Positions 16,393 through 24,858 of a DNA stretch of 46,485 bases are shown here, in pieces. The DNA is taken from the NCBI GenBank assembly GCA_038120765.1, contig JAYOMI010000022.1, forward strand, positions 1 through 46,485, in the 5' to 3' direction. This DNA comes from CAXBCP01 sp038120765 (lineage in GTDB: Bacteria; Pseudomonadota; Alphaproteobacteria; MPNO01; UBA830). Every line of letters begins with the position of its first letter. Positions within the stretch are counted from its first letter, which is position 1. The translations under genes and the position numbers were made by a program. Under the pieces are notes generated by a model that did not search any database, was not told the DNA's origin, and saw only the letters and a program-made list of their open reading frames with translations.

Positions 16393-16737
16393 TACCAGGC
16401 TCCTGAACTACGATCCGGGGATCGGAAAACTCAAACTGTTAAATCCCATGCTCACGTAAGTGTGAGCGAGAGATACCGAGCAATATCCGTGCCAACCTAA
16501 AAATCTTATTAAATTCAATGTATTGTGAAATAAATTCCTGTTGCCGGTCTTGAATCCGTAAAGAATCGCGACGCCTGATGCTGGATCACGGTTAATTTTA
16601 TTGAACTGTTCCGGGAGGCTTGTTCCGGCGCAGGGGAGGTTTTCACATCGCGGACAGGGCGGTCGGGATTGTTGCGCAGGTTCGGGTGGCCCCATCCCTG
16701 TCTTTACCCGGTAATATAAACCGTGTAGATCGCAGTT
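16393..16737. other. 345-bp divergent intergenic region
   Basis: This gap between the PEP-CTERM gene (minus) and the HAD gene (plus) has no credible coding frame. It holds a small hairpin (CGATCC/GGATCG at 16411-16424) in the leader, an inverted repeat CTCAC-N6-GTGAG at 16451-16466, a sigma-54 promoter, and an AT-rich stretch at about 16497-16560 upstream of that promoter. An enhancer-binding protein could bind there, although no clear palindrome was found. Confidence 0.7.
16479..16495 (-). promoter_or_regulatory. Sigma-54 (RpoN) promoter for the PEP-CTERM gene
   Basis: On the minus strand the sequence is TTGGCACG-GATA-TTGCT, matching the RpoN consensus YTGGCACG-N4-TTGCW throughout. The -24 GG falls at 16493-16492 and the -12 GC at 16481-16480. 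That puts transcription start near 16468, with a leader of roughly 75 nt before the ATG. The leader begins at the inverted repeat 16451-16466. RpoN control of PEP-CTERM genes with the PrsK/PrsR system is known in other bacteria. Confidence 0.8.
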
Positions 16738-17622
16738 ATGGCTGAATTATATACTGAAAGCTTTGCGATTCCTCACTTTGACGGGATGGCGGCAATCGCC
16801 GGGCGCTACGGTGCGTTCATTCTGGATGTTTGGGGCGTGCTGCATGACGGGGTCAAGCTGTATCCCGGCGCGGTCGATACGCTGGAACATCTGACGGCGG
16901 CCGGGAAGCCCTTCGTCATGCTGACAAATGCGCCGCGGCGCAGCGCGGCCGTCGCAGAATCGATGATTGCCATGGGCATGCCGGAATCGTTCTGCCGCCA
17001 TATCCTTTCCTCCGGCGAAGCGACGTTTCTTGACCTCAAGGAGCGCTCGGCGCCGTTTTACGCCCCGATCGGCAACCGCTGCATCCATATCGGTCCGGAG
17101 CGCGACCGCAATCTTTTCGAGGGGCTGGACTGGGACCAGACCGACCGTCTCGAGGACGCCGACCTGATCGTCAATACCGGGCCCTGGATAGACGGCGAAA
17201 CCGTCGCGGATTACGAGGACAAGCTGGCGAAGGGCGCGGAACTCGGCCTGCCGATGATATGTGCCAATCCCGATCTCGAAGTGGTGCGCGACGGCCGGAA
17301 ACTTGTCTGCGCCGGCGCGCTCGCGCTCCGGTATGAAGAGCTTGGCGGTTCCGTGCGCTGGTTCGGCAAGCCCAGGGCCGAAATCTATGAGTACTGCTTC
17401 CGGGTCCTGTCGGGTTTCGACAAGGCACGTATTGCGGCCGTCGGAGATTCTTTCCGGACTGATCTCGCGGGCGCGCAGAACGCTGGCGTCGATCCTATCC
17501 TGGTTGTCGGCGGCATCCATGGTGAGGAACTGGGGAACCCTCCGAAAGCGGATGTTGTCGCGTCCCTCGCATCCCGTTGGAAAGCCGTCCCCGCCGCATC
17601 GATACCGTCCTTTGTGTGGTGA
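16738..17622 (+). CDS. HAD-superfamily hydrolase, NagD-like (TIGR01459 type)
   Basis: The 294-residue protein has the HAD motifs in order: ILDVWGVLHDG (motif I, nucleophile D30; the second acidic position is Trp-Gly, as in this subfamily), MLTNAPR (motif II), WFGKPRAEIY (motif III Lys) and AAVGDSFRTDLAGA (motif IV). The large C2 cap between motifs II and III places it with NagD/p-nitrophenylphosphatase-like enzymes. It is a cytoplasmic phosphatase of unknown substrate. It is divergent from the PEP-CTERM gene. Confidence 0.88.
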   Translation: MAELYTESFAIPHFDGMAAIAGRYGAFILDVWGVLHDGVKLYPGAVDTLEHLTAAGKPFVMLTNAPRRSAAVAESMIAMGMPESFCRHILSSGEATFLDLKERSAPFYAPIGNRCIHIGPERDRNLFEGLDWDQTDRLEDADLIVNTGPWIDGETVADYEDKLAKGAELGLPMICANPDLEVVRDGRKLVCAGALALRYEELGGSVRWFGKPRAEIYEYCFRVLSGFDKARIAAVGDSFRTDLAGAQNAGVDPILVVGGIHGEELGNPPKADVVASLASRWKAVPAASIPSFVW

Positions 17623-17683
17623 TCCGATCGTACTGAAGTGGCGCTGATCTGCTTGCTTGCGTCGAGGTGCTATTTTCCTCGCA

Positions 17684-18178
17684 GTGTCGGAAAACGCGTC
17701 CAAGGTCGGGAATGTTTTCTCCCGCCAGGCTGAAACGCTGATGTCCGCATCGAACGAGGCCAAAAATCATGCCGCGATTATTCGCCGGAACGCTTTCGAC
17801 TCCCGCCGCGATATGTTCCTGCGAGCCTCCAGGTTAGTGATCGAGGAACTGTATTCGACCGCGATCGATCTGAAGCGGCCGATGGACAGCGAGAAATCTT
17901 AGAAGCTGTGGTCCAAATATTCCAAGGGTGACCGGGGCATTTTCGTCCGCGGCATCATCTCCGACGATGAGCGCTGGACGCGCGGCGTGATGAGCTCAAA
18001 GTACGAAGACGACGAGGAGTTCCGACGCTATGTGCAGCGCTACCTCTATCATTTTCAAAAACTGCTCTCCGAAGCCAATGAGAGCGATCCGGAAAATTTA
18101 CTGAGCTCTACCTTGCTGTCGGCAGATATCGGCAAACTCTACCTGATGCTTGCCCGTGCTGTCGGGTGGCTGAATTAG
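17684..18178 (+). pseudogene. Hypothetical protein gene interrupted by an in-frame amber codon
   Basis: One continuous frame encodes an N-terminal part (VSENASKVGNVF...LKRPMDSEKS) and a C-terminal part (KLWSKYSKGDRGIFVRG...LYLMLARAVGWLN), separated by a single TAG at 17900-17902. The natural stop at 18176-18178 is also TAG. The composition, mainly helical and charged with no signal peptide, is uniform across the amber, so the gene was about 160 residues. The start is uncertain (GTG 17684 or ATG 17741). I do not recognise the family. ATG 17987 could allow re-initiation of the last 63 codons. Confidence 0.6.
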
Positions 18179-18270
18179 GTCCGTTAAATCCAGCCGGTTT
18201 CGCGCGTCACGACGTCACGGTGCAAAACATCGCTGGACAGTCCGGCCCCTGACATGGCAAAGCCCCGTTC

Positions 18271-19476
18271 GTGTACGCACTGATTTTCACCGTTTTCGTC
18301 GACATGGTCGGGTTCGGCATCGTGCTGCCGTTATTGCCGCTTTATGCGCAGCAGTTCGGCGCGACGCCGGAAATCGTCACGCTGGTCGCTGTCAGCTACA
18401 CGCTGGCGCAATCCATGTTCGGGCCCTTCTGGGGGTGGCTGAGCGACCGGATCGGGCGCAAGCCGGTATTGCTTTTCACCATTGGCGGGACGTTCTGCGC
18501 CTATTTCCTGCTCGCCTTCAGCTCGTCTCTCTGGATGCTGTTCGTCGCCCGGTTCTTCGGCGGGGCCATGGCGGCCAATATGAGCGTCGCCCACGCGCTG
18601 ATTGCGGACCTCACGACACCGGAGGAACGCACGCGCGCCATCGCGCGGTTATCGGGGGCCGCCGGGCTGGGCTTTGTCGCCGGGCCGGCGATCGGCGGGC
18701 TGCTGGGCGGCAGCGACACGACAAACCCGGATTTCCTGTCGCCCTATCTTGCCGCCGCCACTTTTTCCGCCATCGCTTTCGTGCTTGCGATCTTCCTTGT
18801 CCGCGAGACGGTATCGGCCGAACAGAAATCACGCGCCCGTATGATGCCGGGGCTGTGCAGCTGGGTCGCCGTCTTTTCGAAACCGCAGACCCGTCTCGTC
18901 CTGTGCCTGATGTTCTGCACGCCGTTTGTCTTTGCCGGCGTCGAGGTCATCATCGTGCTCTGGTCGGAACGTGTATGGGGCTGGGGGCCGCATCAGAACG
19001 GGTTGTTCTATGCGTGGATGGGGTTGTGTCACATGACGCTGCAATGGTTCGTGGTCGGCCGGATGGCGGTCCGGTTCGGCGAACGGAATCTGATCACGAC
19101 AGGCGCGGTTTCGCTCGGCCTCGGCGTTCTGTGGCTGCCGCTGGCCTCGTCCGAGGTCGAACTCTATCTCGGCGCGCTGCTGATGATCTTCGGCACCTCG
19201 GCAACCAACGCGTCCCTGAGCAGCCTGCTGTCCCAATTTGCAGATGCGGACAGCCGGGGGCGGGTTCTCGGGGTCGGTCAGGCCTTCGGCGGATTCGGAC
19301 GCATCGGCGGCCCGGCGCTTGCCGGTGTGGCTTTCGCCGCGCTCGGCGTGCACTGGCCCTTTTACGTCGGAGCGGTCGTGATGGTCGGTATGGCGGTTTT
19401 CAGCCGTTTTGTCGCCGTCCGGCGGTCTGCGGAGATAACCATCGGAGAACCGGAAGAACCTGGCCAAAAACCTTGA
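18271..19476 (+). CDS. MFS transporter, TetA/drug:H+ antiporter-like
   Basis: The 401-residue product has twelve predicted membrane segments. The family loop GWLSDRIGRKPV lies between segments 2 and 3, and the motif-C-like GLGFVAGPAIGGLLGG is in segment 5. The N-terminus (FVDMVGFGIVLPLLPLY) matches the TetA/TCR-type drug antiporters, which export compounds in exchange for protons. It starts at GTG 18271, because the frame is closed at 18250-18252 and no ATG is available. The rpmB promoter overlaps its last codons. The substrate is unknown. Confidence 0.86.
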   Translation: MYALIFTVFVDMVGFGIVLPLLPLYAQQFGATPEIVTLVAVSYTLAQSMFGPFWGWLSDRIGRKPVLLFTIGGTFCAYFLLAFSSSLWMLFVARFFGGAMAANMSVAHALIADLTTPEERTRAIARLSGAAGLGFVAGPAIGGLLGGSDTTNPDFLSPYLAAATFSAIAFVLAIFLVRETVSAEQKSRARMMPGLCSWVAVFSKPQTRLVLCLMFCTPFVFAGVEVIIVLWSERVWGWGPHQNGLFYAWMGLCHMTLQWFVVGRMAVRFGERNLITTGAVSLGLGVLWLPLASSEVELYLGALLMIFGTSATNASLSSLLSQFADADSRGRVLGVGQAFGGFGRIGGPALAGVAFAALGVHWPFYVGAVVMVGMAVFSRFVAVRRSAEITIGEPEEPGQKP

Positions 19477-19501
19477 CGTAAACGCCCGGGACGACTAAAA
19501 C
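19473..19501 (+). promoter_or_regulatory. Sigma-70 type promoter of rpmB
   Basis: TTGACG (19473-19478) and TAAAAC (19496-19501) are spaced by exactly 17 bp. The -35 box overlaps the stop region of the MFS gene. Transcription would start near 19508, giving a leader of about 60 nt before rpmB. Confidence 0.65.
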
Positions 19502-19512
19502 TTTGCGCTTTC

Positions 19513-19534
19513 CGGACCCCATAAGGTCCGTTTT
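19513..19534 (+). terminator. Terminator-like hairpin in the rpmB leader
   Basis: CGGACC (19513-19518) pairs with GGTCCG (19525-19530) around CCATAA, followed by TTTT (19531-19534). It lies downstream of the predicted rpmB promoter and upstream of its start codon. It may end MFS transcripts, attenuate rpmB, or do both. Confidence 0.5.
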
Positions 19535-19568
19535 ACGTGTTTAATCAAGAATTTGCGGGAATGAGATC

Positions 19569-19856
19569 ATGTCCAGAAGATGCACCATGACGGGTAAAGG
19601 CGTGCTGGCCGGCAACAATGTCAGCCATGCGCACAACAAGACCCGCCGCCGTTTCCTGCCCAATCTGCAGGTGACGTCGCTTTTGTCGGATGCCCTGGGT
19701 GAAGTCGTTCGCCTGCGTCTGTCCGCCAGCGCGATCCGCACGATCGAGCACAAGGGCGGGCTGGATGCCTATCTGCTGGGGACCAGTGATCTCAAGCTTC
19801 CCGAAGACGCCCTGGCGCTCAAGCGCAAGGTCAAGAAAGCAATGGCCGCCGCCTGA
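19569..19856 (+). CDS. rpmB: 50S ribosomal protein L28
   Basis: The 95-residue protein starts MSRRCTMTGKGVLAGNNVSHAHNKTRRRFLPNLQ, the canonical L28 N-terminus. It continues LRLSASAIRTIEHKGGLDAYLL and has the longer alphaproteobacterial C-terminal tail. It is a structural protein of the large ribosomal subunit. It stands alone here rather than with rpmG, with its own promoter, leader hairpin and strong terminator. Confidence 0.97.
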   Translation: MSRRCTMTGKGVLAGNNVSHAHNKTRRRFLPNLQVTSLLSDALGEVVRLRLSASAIRTIEHKGGLDAYLLGTSDLKLPEDALALKRKVKKAMAAA

Positions 19857-19874
19857 CGGGCGCGCCACAGAGTT

Positions 19875-19907
19875 AAAAAAGGCCCGCTTTATAGCGGGCC
19901 TTTTTGT
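19875..19907 (+). terminator. Rho-independent terminator after rpmB
   Basis: GGCCCGC (19881-19887) pairs with GCGGGCC (19894-19900) around TTTATA, with an A-run before and five Ts after. The symmetry means it can also end transcripts of the minus-strand gene at 19939. Confidence 0.93.
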
Positions 19908-19938
19908 ATCCGGCTGTCTTGTGTCCGATCCCTGCTGG

Positions 19939-20343
19939 TTACATCGGGCGTTTCGGCGGCATGAACAGTAACAGCGCCTGACCGATCAGGATCCCCAGTG
20001 CGCCCGCCGCGAGTATCATGTTCACCGGATTTGACGGCTCGCCCGCGTTCAGGTTGCGTATGACGAGGAAGATCTGGGCGGCGGCGACATGGGCGCCCAG
20101 AAAGCCGATGCACAGCGCAGGGTAGCGCAGCCACCAGCGGCGCGGGTCGGGCAGCAGCATGATGAGCCCGACAAGCCCGATCGCCGTCCGCTGTGTGCGG
20201 CAATAGACGCATTCATGCACCAGCCCCAACAGATCGATCCACCAGGTGACGACACAGACCAGCACCGCCAGGGCGCCGAGGAGCCGGAGGTTGCGGGACA
20301 GGAAATCGAGAAGGGCTGTCATTACCATGTTCTCCTGCCCCAT
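19939..20343 (-). CDS. Small four-helix membrane protein resembling DsbB, one Cys pair only
   Basis: This 134-residue protein has four hydrophobic segments. A CVYC-RTQR motif (C45, C48) comes right after the first segment, in the position of DsbB's first periplasmic Cys pair (CxxC followed by xxQR). The second Cys pair, which DsbB uses to reoxidise DsbA, is missing from the other loop. It may be a DsbB/VKOR-like quinone-linked redox protein with a reduced mechanism, or something else with a similar topology. Start choices are 20343, 20328 and 20322. It is co-directional with the nitroreductase gene, 16 bp away. Confidence 0.6.
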   Translation of the reverse strand: MGQENMVMTALLDFLSRNLRLLGALAVLVCVVTWWIDLLGLVHECVYCRTQRTAIGLVGLIMLLPDPRRWWLRYPALCIGFLGAHVAAAQIFLVIRNLNAGEPSNPVNMILAAGALGILIGQALLLFMPPKRPM

Positions 20344-20359
20344 GCTCCCCTGCCGGGGC

Positions 20360-21019
20360 CTAAATTATTTCGCAGACCTCGTCGAAACCGTAGCGGTATA
20401 GCCGCGGCCCCTTGATCCCTTCGAGATCGCCATAGCCGATATTGCAGAGGAAGTTGGATTTCCAGTTCTTGCCGCTGAGGAATTCGGCATCCGCCGCGTC
20501 GGTATTGAAGCCGCCCATTGCGCCCGCGTCGAGACCGACGGCACGGATCGCCATGATCAGATAAGCGCCCTGAAGGGTACTCTGCTGGAATGCGAATTTC
20601 TCTGCCCGGGCGGGATCGGAACTGTACATGTCGGCCATTTCCGGGCGGATCGGGTACAGCTTGGCGAAATCGGTAAAGAATTCGAGATCGTAGGCAAGCA
20701 GGGCCGTGACAGGCGCCGCCATTGTCTTGTCGACATTGGCCGGCATCAGGCAGGGCCTGAGACGCTCTTTCGCTTCGGCCGAGCGGATAAAGATCAGGCG
20801 GGCCGGCAGGGTATTGGCGCTGGTGGAGCCGAATTTCATCAGGTCCCAGATTTCGCACAGCTGATCGTCGGAGACGTCTTTGTCCTGCCACGCATTGTGA
20901 TTGCGCGCTTCGCGGAACATCAGGTCGACAGCGTTGTCGTCGAGGGACTTTATTCTGTTGCGGTAGTCGGTGATGCGGCTGCGTGCGTCGGCAAGGGCTT
21001 GTTCTTCAGACATGGTCAA
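20360..21019 (-). CDS. rutE: Nitroreductase family protein, malonic semialdehyde reductase (RutE)-like
   Basis: The 219-residue protein has the RutE-type layout: FREARNHNAWQDKDVSDDQLCEIWDLMKFGSTSANTLPARLIF (FMN-binding Arg/Ser positions), then STLQGAYLIMAIRAVGLDAGAMGGF and a terminal NFLCNIGYGD. Such FMN enzymes reduce malonic semialdehyde to 3-hydroxypropionate in uracil breakdown, or other substrates. No other rut genes are in the window, so the physiological role is open. An alternative start two codons in (21013) is equally good. Confidence 0.85.
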   Translation of the reverse strand: MTMSEEQALADARSRITDYRNRIKSLDDNAVDLMFREARNHNAWQDKDVSDDQLCEIWDLMKFGSTSANTLPARLIFIRSAEAKERLRPCLMPANVDKTMAAPVTALLAYDLEFFTDFAKLYPIRPEMADMYSSDPARAEKFAFQQSTLQGAYLIMAIRAVGLDAGAMGGFNTDAADAEFLSGKNWKSNFLCNIGYGDLEGIKGPRLYRYGFDEVCEII

Positions 21020-21129
21020 ACTCCGGATTCTGCAGAATGAATGGCTAGCGGTGCGCGATCATAGTGAGTACGCGAAACGTTTGCACCTCCCGATGACTCC
21101 ACGCCGACCTGATACCCGGATACGGCGTA

Positions 21130-23004
21130 TCAGGCGGCGCGCTTCCTGCGGCGGGAACGGGCGCCGCCCGGCGATATATCGTCATCGAAGAGTTCTGCCA
21201 GCCGGTCCATCATGGTGCCGCCGAGCTGTTCGGCGTCCATGATCGTCACCGCGCGGTCGTAATACCGCGTCACGTCATGGCCGATGCCGATCGCCGTCAG
21301 TTGCACATCGGCGTGGGATTCGAGCGTCTTGATGACGTCCCGCAGGTGGCGTTCGAGATAATTGCCCGGATTGACAGAAAGGGTCGAATCGTCGACCGGG
21401 GCGCCATCCGAGATCACCATCAGGATTTTGCGTTGTTCGGGCCGGTTGACCATCCGGCTATGGGCCCAGAGCAGGGCCTCGCCATCGATGTTTTCCTTCA
21501 GCAGGCCTTCCCGCAGCATCAGGCCGAGGGATTTGCGGGACCGGCGCCAGGGCGCATCCGCCGCCTTGAAGACGATATGGCGCAGATCGTTCAGCCGGCC
21601 GGGATTCGACGGCTTGCCGTCGGCAAGCCAGCGTTCGCGCGCCTGCCCGCCTTTCCAGGCGCGTGTGGTAAAGCCCAGGATCTCGACCTTCACGCCGCAG
21701 CGTTCCAGGGTCCGCGCCAGTATATCGGCGCTCATCGCGGCAACCGTGATCGGCCGGCCCCGCATGGAGCCCGAATTGTCGATCAGCAATGTGACGACCG
21801 TATCGCGGAACTCGGTTTCCTTTTCCACCTTGTAGGACAGAGGGTGCATCGGGTTCGTGACGACCCGGACCAGACGGCCCGCATCGAGAATGCCTTCCTC
21901 AAGGTCGAATTCCCAGGAGCGCGATTGCTGCGCCAGCAGGCGGCGCTGCAGCCGGTTGGCCAGACGCCCGATAATGCCCTGAAGATTGGCAAGCTGCTGA
22001 TCCAGATGATGACGCAGACGGGCAAGCTCGTCCGGGTCGCAGAGATCTTGGGCTTCCACCACCTCGTCGAATTCGACCGTATAGGGCTTGTACATCGGTT
22101 CGCGTTGTCCGCCCGGTCCACCGCCGTCGGGGCGCCGCTGATGTTCGGACTGTTCGCCGTCCTCGTCGCCGGTGCCGGGCATCATTTCTTCCTGGCCCTG
22201 CTCGGACATGGATTCGTCGCCGTCCTCGACATCCATATCTTCCATCTCGGAGGATTCGGAGCCGCTCATTTCGGCGGACACGCCTTCCATATCGGCGTCT
22301 TCGGAATCGGCGTCCTCGGCGTCCTGTTCTTCGGCGTCTTCGCCCTGCTCGCCTTCCTGCTGTTCCGTGGCCTCGGACTGTTCATCGATCAGTTCGAGCT
22401 CCACCAGCAAATCGGTGAGTGCCGCCGCGTAGGCTTCCTGATCGTCGATGCAGTCTGCAAGCTTGTCGAAATCGGTATCGACCTTGTCGTTGACCCAGTC
22501 GCGCCAAAGGCTGACAAGCTGCTCGCCGCCTTCGGGCAATTTCTCGCCGGTCAGCTTTTCGCGAACCATCAGGCCGATCGCTTCGGAGAGCGGGGCGTCG
22601 TCCCGCACGTTCACCCGGGTATAGCCGAATGCGTCGCATCTTTCCTCGAGGGCTGCGCGCAGGTTGGTTGCGACCCCCGCCATCATCCGCGCACCCAGCG
22701 CCTCGCAGCGGACCCGCTCGAGCGATTCGAATACCGAACGGGCGTTCTCGCCCTGCGGCGCACGGGAGGAGTGGATCGCTTCGTCGTGAAAGCGGAGGCG
22801 AAGTGCCATCGCGTCCGCCTCGCCGCGAAGAGCGGCGACCTCCGCATCGGTAAAGTCGCGGGACGGCACCGGCAGTCGGGCCTGATTATCGACCAGCCGC
22901 GCTTCAGACCCATAGACAAGCGTGATGTCTTCACGCTCGGCGATGGCGCGCATGGCGGCCGCCGTTACGCGGCGAAACTCTTCAGCCGGCTGATCGTCGC
23001 TCAT
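21130..23004 (-). CDS. cobT: Aerobic cobaltochelatase subunit CobT
   Basis: The 624-residue protein is full length. Residues 1-200 form the conserved CobT N-domain. About 215-300 is a long acidic Glu/Asp/Gln linker. The C-terminal half is a von Willebrand A-like domain with the MIDAS motif LLIDNSGSMRG (D409, S411, S413). CobT pairs with the AAA+ CobS and the large CobN to insert cobalt into hydrogenobyrinic acid a,c-diamide, the aerobic route to B12. It lies 7 bp after cobS in the same operon. cobN is not in the window. Confidence 0.97.
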   Translation of the reverse strand: MSDDQPAEEFRRVTAAAMRAIAEREDITLVYGSEARLVDNQARLPVPSRDFTDAEVAALRGEADAMALRLRFHDEAIHSSRAPQGENARSVFESLERVRCEALGARMMAGVATNLRAALEERCDAFGYTRVNVRDDAPLSEAIGLMVREKLTGEKLPEGGEQLVSLWRDWVNDKVDTDFDKLADCIDDQEAYAAALTDLLVELELIDEQSEATEQQEGEQGEDAEEQDAEDADSEDADMEGVSAEMSGSESSEMEDMDVEDGDESMSEQGQEEMMPGTGDEDGEQSEHQRRPDGGGPGGQREPMYKPYTVEFDEVVEAQDLCDPDELARLRHHLDQQLANLQGIIGRLANRLQRRLLAQQSRSWEFDLEEGILDAGRLVRVVTNPMHPLSYKVEKETEFRDTVVTLLIDNSGSMRGRPITVAAMSADILARTLERCGVKVEILGFTTRAWKGGQARERWLADGKPSNPGRLNDLRHIVFKAADAPWRRSRKSLGLMLREGLLKENIDGEALLWAHSRMVNRPEQRKILMVISDGAPVDDSTLSVNPGNYLERHLRDVIKTLESHADVQLTAIGIGHDVTRYYDRAVTIMDAEQLGGTMMDRLAELFDDDISPGGARSRRRKRAA

Positions 23005-23011
23005 CTGCGTC

Positions 23012-24019
23012 TTAAGCCGCTGTCTTCGTGGCTTTTAGTTCCGGCAGTTCCTCGCCGAAGCAACGCTGATAATATTCCGCAACCGTCGTCCGTTCGAGCT
23101 CGTCGCACTTGTTGAGGAACGTCATCCGGAAGGCGGTGGCCCGGTCACCGAACAGTTGGGTGTTCTCGGCCCAGGTGATCACTGTCCGGGGCGACATAAC
23201 GGTCGAAATATCGCCTGCCATGAACCCGGCGCGGGACAGATCGGCCACGCGCACCATCGATGCGACTTCCTGGCGGCCCGCGTCGTCCTTGTTGAAGAAC
23301 GGGCTTTTCGCCAGCACGATCGCGGTTTCCTGATCATGCGGCAGGTAGTTCAGCGTCGTCACCAGGTTCCAGCGGTCAAGCTGGCCCTGGTTGATCTGCT
23401 GCGTGCCGTGATACAGGCCGGTCGTGTCGCCGAGGCCGACGGTATTCGCCGTCGCCAGAAGGCGGAACGCGGGATGGGGGCGCAGAACGCGGTTCTGGTC
23501 CAGAAGGGTCATCTTGCCGTCGCGTTCGAGCACACGCTGGATGACGAACATGACATCGGGGCGGCCCGCATCGTATTCGTCAAACACCAGGGCGATCGGG
23601 CTCTGCAGCGCCCAGGGAAGAATGCCGTCCCGGAATTCCGTGATCTGCATACCGTCCTTGACGACTATCGCGTCTTTGCCGATCAGATCGATACGGCTGA
23701 TATGGCTGTCGAGGTTGATGCGGATACACGGCCAGTTCAGGCGGGCGGCGACCTGTTCGATATGGGTGGACTTGCCGGTACCGTGGAACCCCTGGATCAG
23801 CAGACGACGGTTATGCGCAAAGGCAACCAGGATCGCCAGCGTGGTGTCGTGATCGAAACAATAGGTGTCGTCGAGATCCGGCACATGTTCGGTTCTCTTC
23901 GTGAAGGCCGGAACCTCCATATCGATATCCATGTCGAAAACGTCGCGCGCGGAGACCGTGGTATCCGGCAGGTCGATTTCACTGAGATCGGCGACAATAT
24001 TTTGGGTCTTGGAAGCCAT
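23012..24019 (-). CDS. cobS: Aerobic cobaltochelatase subunit CobS (AAA+ ATPase)
   Basis: The 335-residue AAA+ protein has the Walker A loop GFHGTGKST at 77-85, Walker B ALVFDEYDAGRP near 160, and sensor motifs around LLATANTVGLGDTTGLYHGT. It is the ATPase ring partner of CobT and energises cobalt insertion by CobN. The J-domain gene lies 45 bp upstream on the same strand. The order J-domain, cobS, cobT facing bolA is common in alphaproteobacteria. No cobalamin riboswitch was seen upstream. Confidence 0.97.
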   Translation of the reverse strand: MASKTQNIVADLSEIDLPDTTVSARDVFDMDIDMEVPAFTKRTEHVPDLDDTYCFDHDTTLAILVAFAHNRRLLIQGFHGTGKSTHIEQVAARLNWPCIRINLDSHISRIDLIGKDAIVVKDGMQITEFRDGILPWALQSPIALVFDEYDAGRPDVMFVIQRVLERDGKMTLLDQNRVLRPHPAFRLLATANTVGLGDTTGLYHGTQQINQGQLDRWNLVTTLNYLPHDQETAIVLAKSPFFNKDDAGRQEVASMVRVADLSRAGFMAGDISTVMSPRTVITWAENTQLFGDRATAFRMTFLNKCDELERTTVAEYYQRCFGEELPELKATKTAA

Positions 24020-24064
24020 TCAACTCCGTTCCTTCAGCGTAAGCATAAATTAAAGCGAGCCGCG

Positions 24065-24754
24065 CTACCTCAGGCGCTCGCTGTCCCTAAGTGTCGTATA
24101 GGCATGATTGACCGACTTTAGCCGGTCTTCGGCCCTCTTGTCGCCCCCGTTCGCATCCGGGTGCAACGTTTTCGCAAGTATCTTGTACCGTTGTTTTATA
24201 TCGGCTTTGGTGATTGGTGCAACCAGTCCCAGAACGGACAGGGCATCGCGCTCGGCGCCGGTCAGGTTTTGCATCTGAACCCGGGCCTCGCGGTCGGCCT
24301 TTGGATCGGTCGCGCCGTCTCCGAGCAGGCTCAGCGGATCGTAGAACGGCGCGCCGCTGGCGCCGGGCCGCGTGCCAAGGGGCCAGGTCGGCCGTTGCCA
24401 GACGATATCCTTGCGAATCTCGGCCTCGATCGCCGCCTCGTCCATATCGGCATAGTAGTTCCAGGCCGCGTTGTATTCCCGGACATGTTCCAGGCAGAAC
24501 CAGTAAAACCGGGTCAATTCCGTTCGCGAGCGTGGTGCCCGGAACTCTCCCGGGGCCTGACAGTCCGGATGGTCGCAGGCTGCCAGTTTTACGGCGTCGT
24601 CCGCGGCGCTGCCGGAGTTCCCGCCGGACTTTCCGCCCGCCTTGCTGGCAGAAGCCTTGCCGGTGCCGCGCACGGACTCCCGCAGAGGACGCGTGCCGGA
24701 CGGGCTGCCCGGCATGGCCCCGGGCGCGCCGGCCATATGGTTCTTTTCAGACAT
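24065..24754 (-). CDS. J-domain (DnaJ-like) protein
   Basis: The 229-residue protein has a C-terminal J domain (about 165-229) with the HPD motif (KTLHPDANGG) and flanking helices (ITKADIKQRYKILAK, RLKSVNHAYTTL). J domains stimulate Hsp70 ATPase activity. The N-terminus is low-complexity Gly/Ser/Ala/Lys-rich. A middle part with CDHPDC...FYWFCLEHVREYNAAWNYYADM holds three Cys and a His that may bind metal. The domain is terminal, unlike canonical DnaJ, so this is a specialised co-chaperone. It is divergent from bolA by about 100 bp. Confidence 0.9.
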   Translation of the reverse strand: MSEKNHMAGAPGAMPGSPSGTRPLRESVRGTGKASASKAGGKSGGNSGSAADDAVKLAACDHPDCQAPGEFRAPRSRTELTRFYWFCLEHVREYNAAWNYYADMDEAAIEAEIRKDIVWQRPTWPLGTRPGASGAPFYDPLSLLGDGATDPKADREARVQMQNLTGAERDALSVLGLVAPITKADIKQRYKILAKTLHPDANGGDKRAEDRLKSVNHAYTTLRDSERLR

Positions 24755-24858
24755 CCCACCAGTATGATCGCCGCAAATTACCCATGCAAGGACGTGCGTT
24801 TTGGTCCGTTACGGGGTATTTCCTGTCTGCAACGCACAAATCCGGAGGAACGATCTGA

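Noticed and set aside
21277..23115. 612-codon plus-strand open frame across cobT
   Set aside because: Antisense shadow of cobT; the minus-strand frame carries the full CobT domain set and MIDAS motif.
24019..24064. Cobalamin riboswitch before cobS/cobT
   Set aside because: The gap to the J-domain gene is only 45 bp and contains no B12-box-like sequence.
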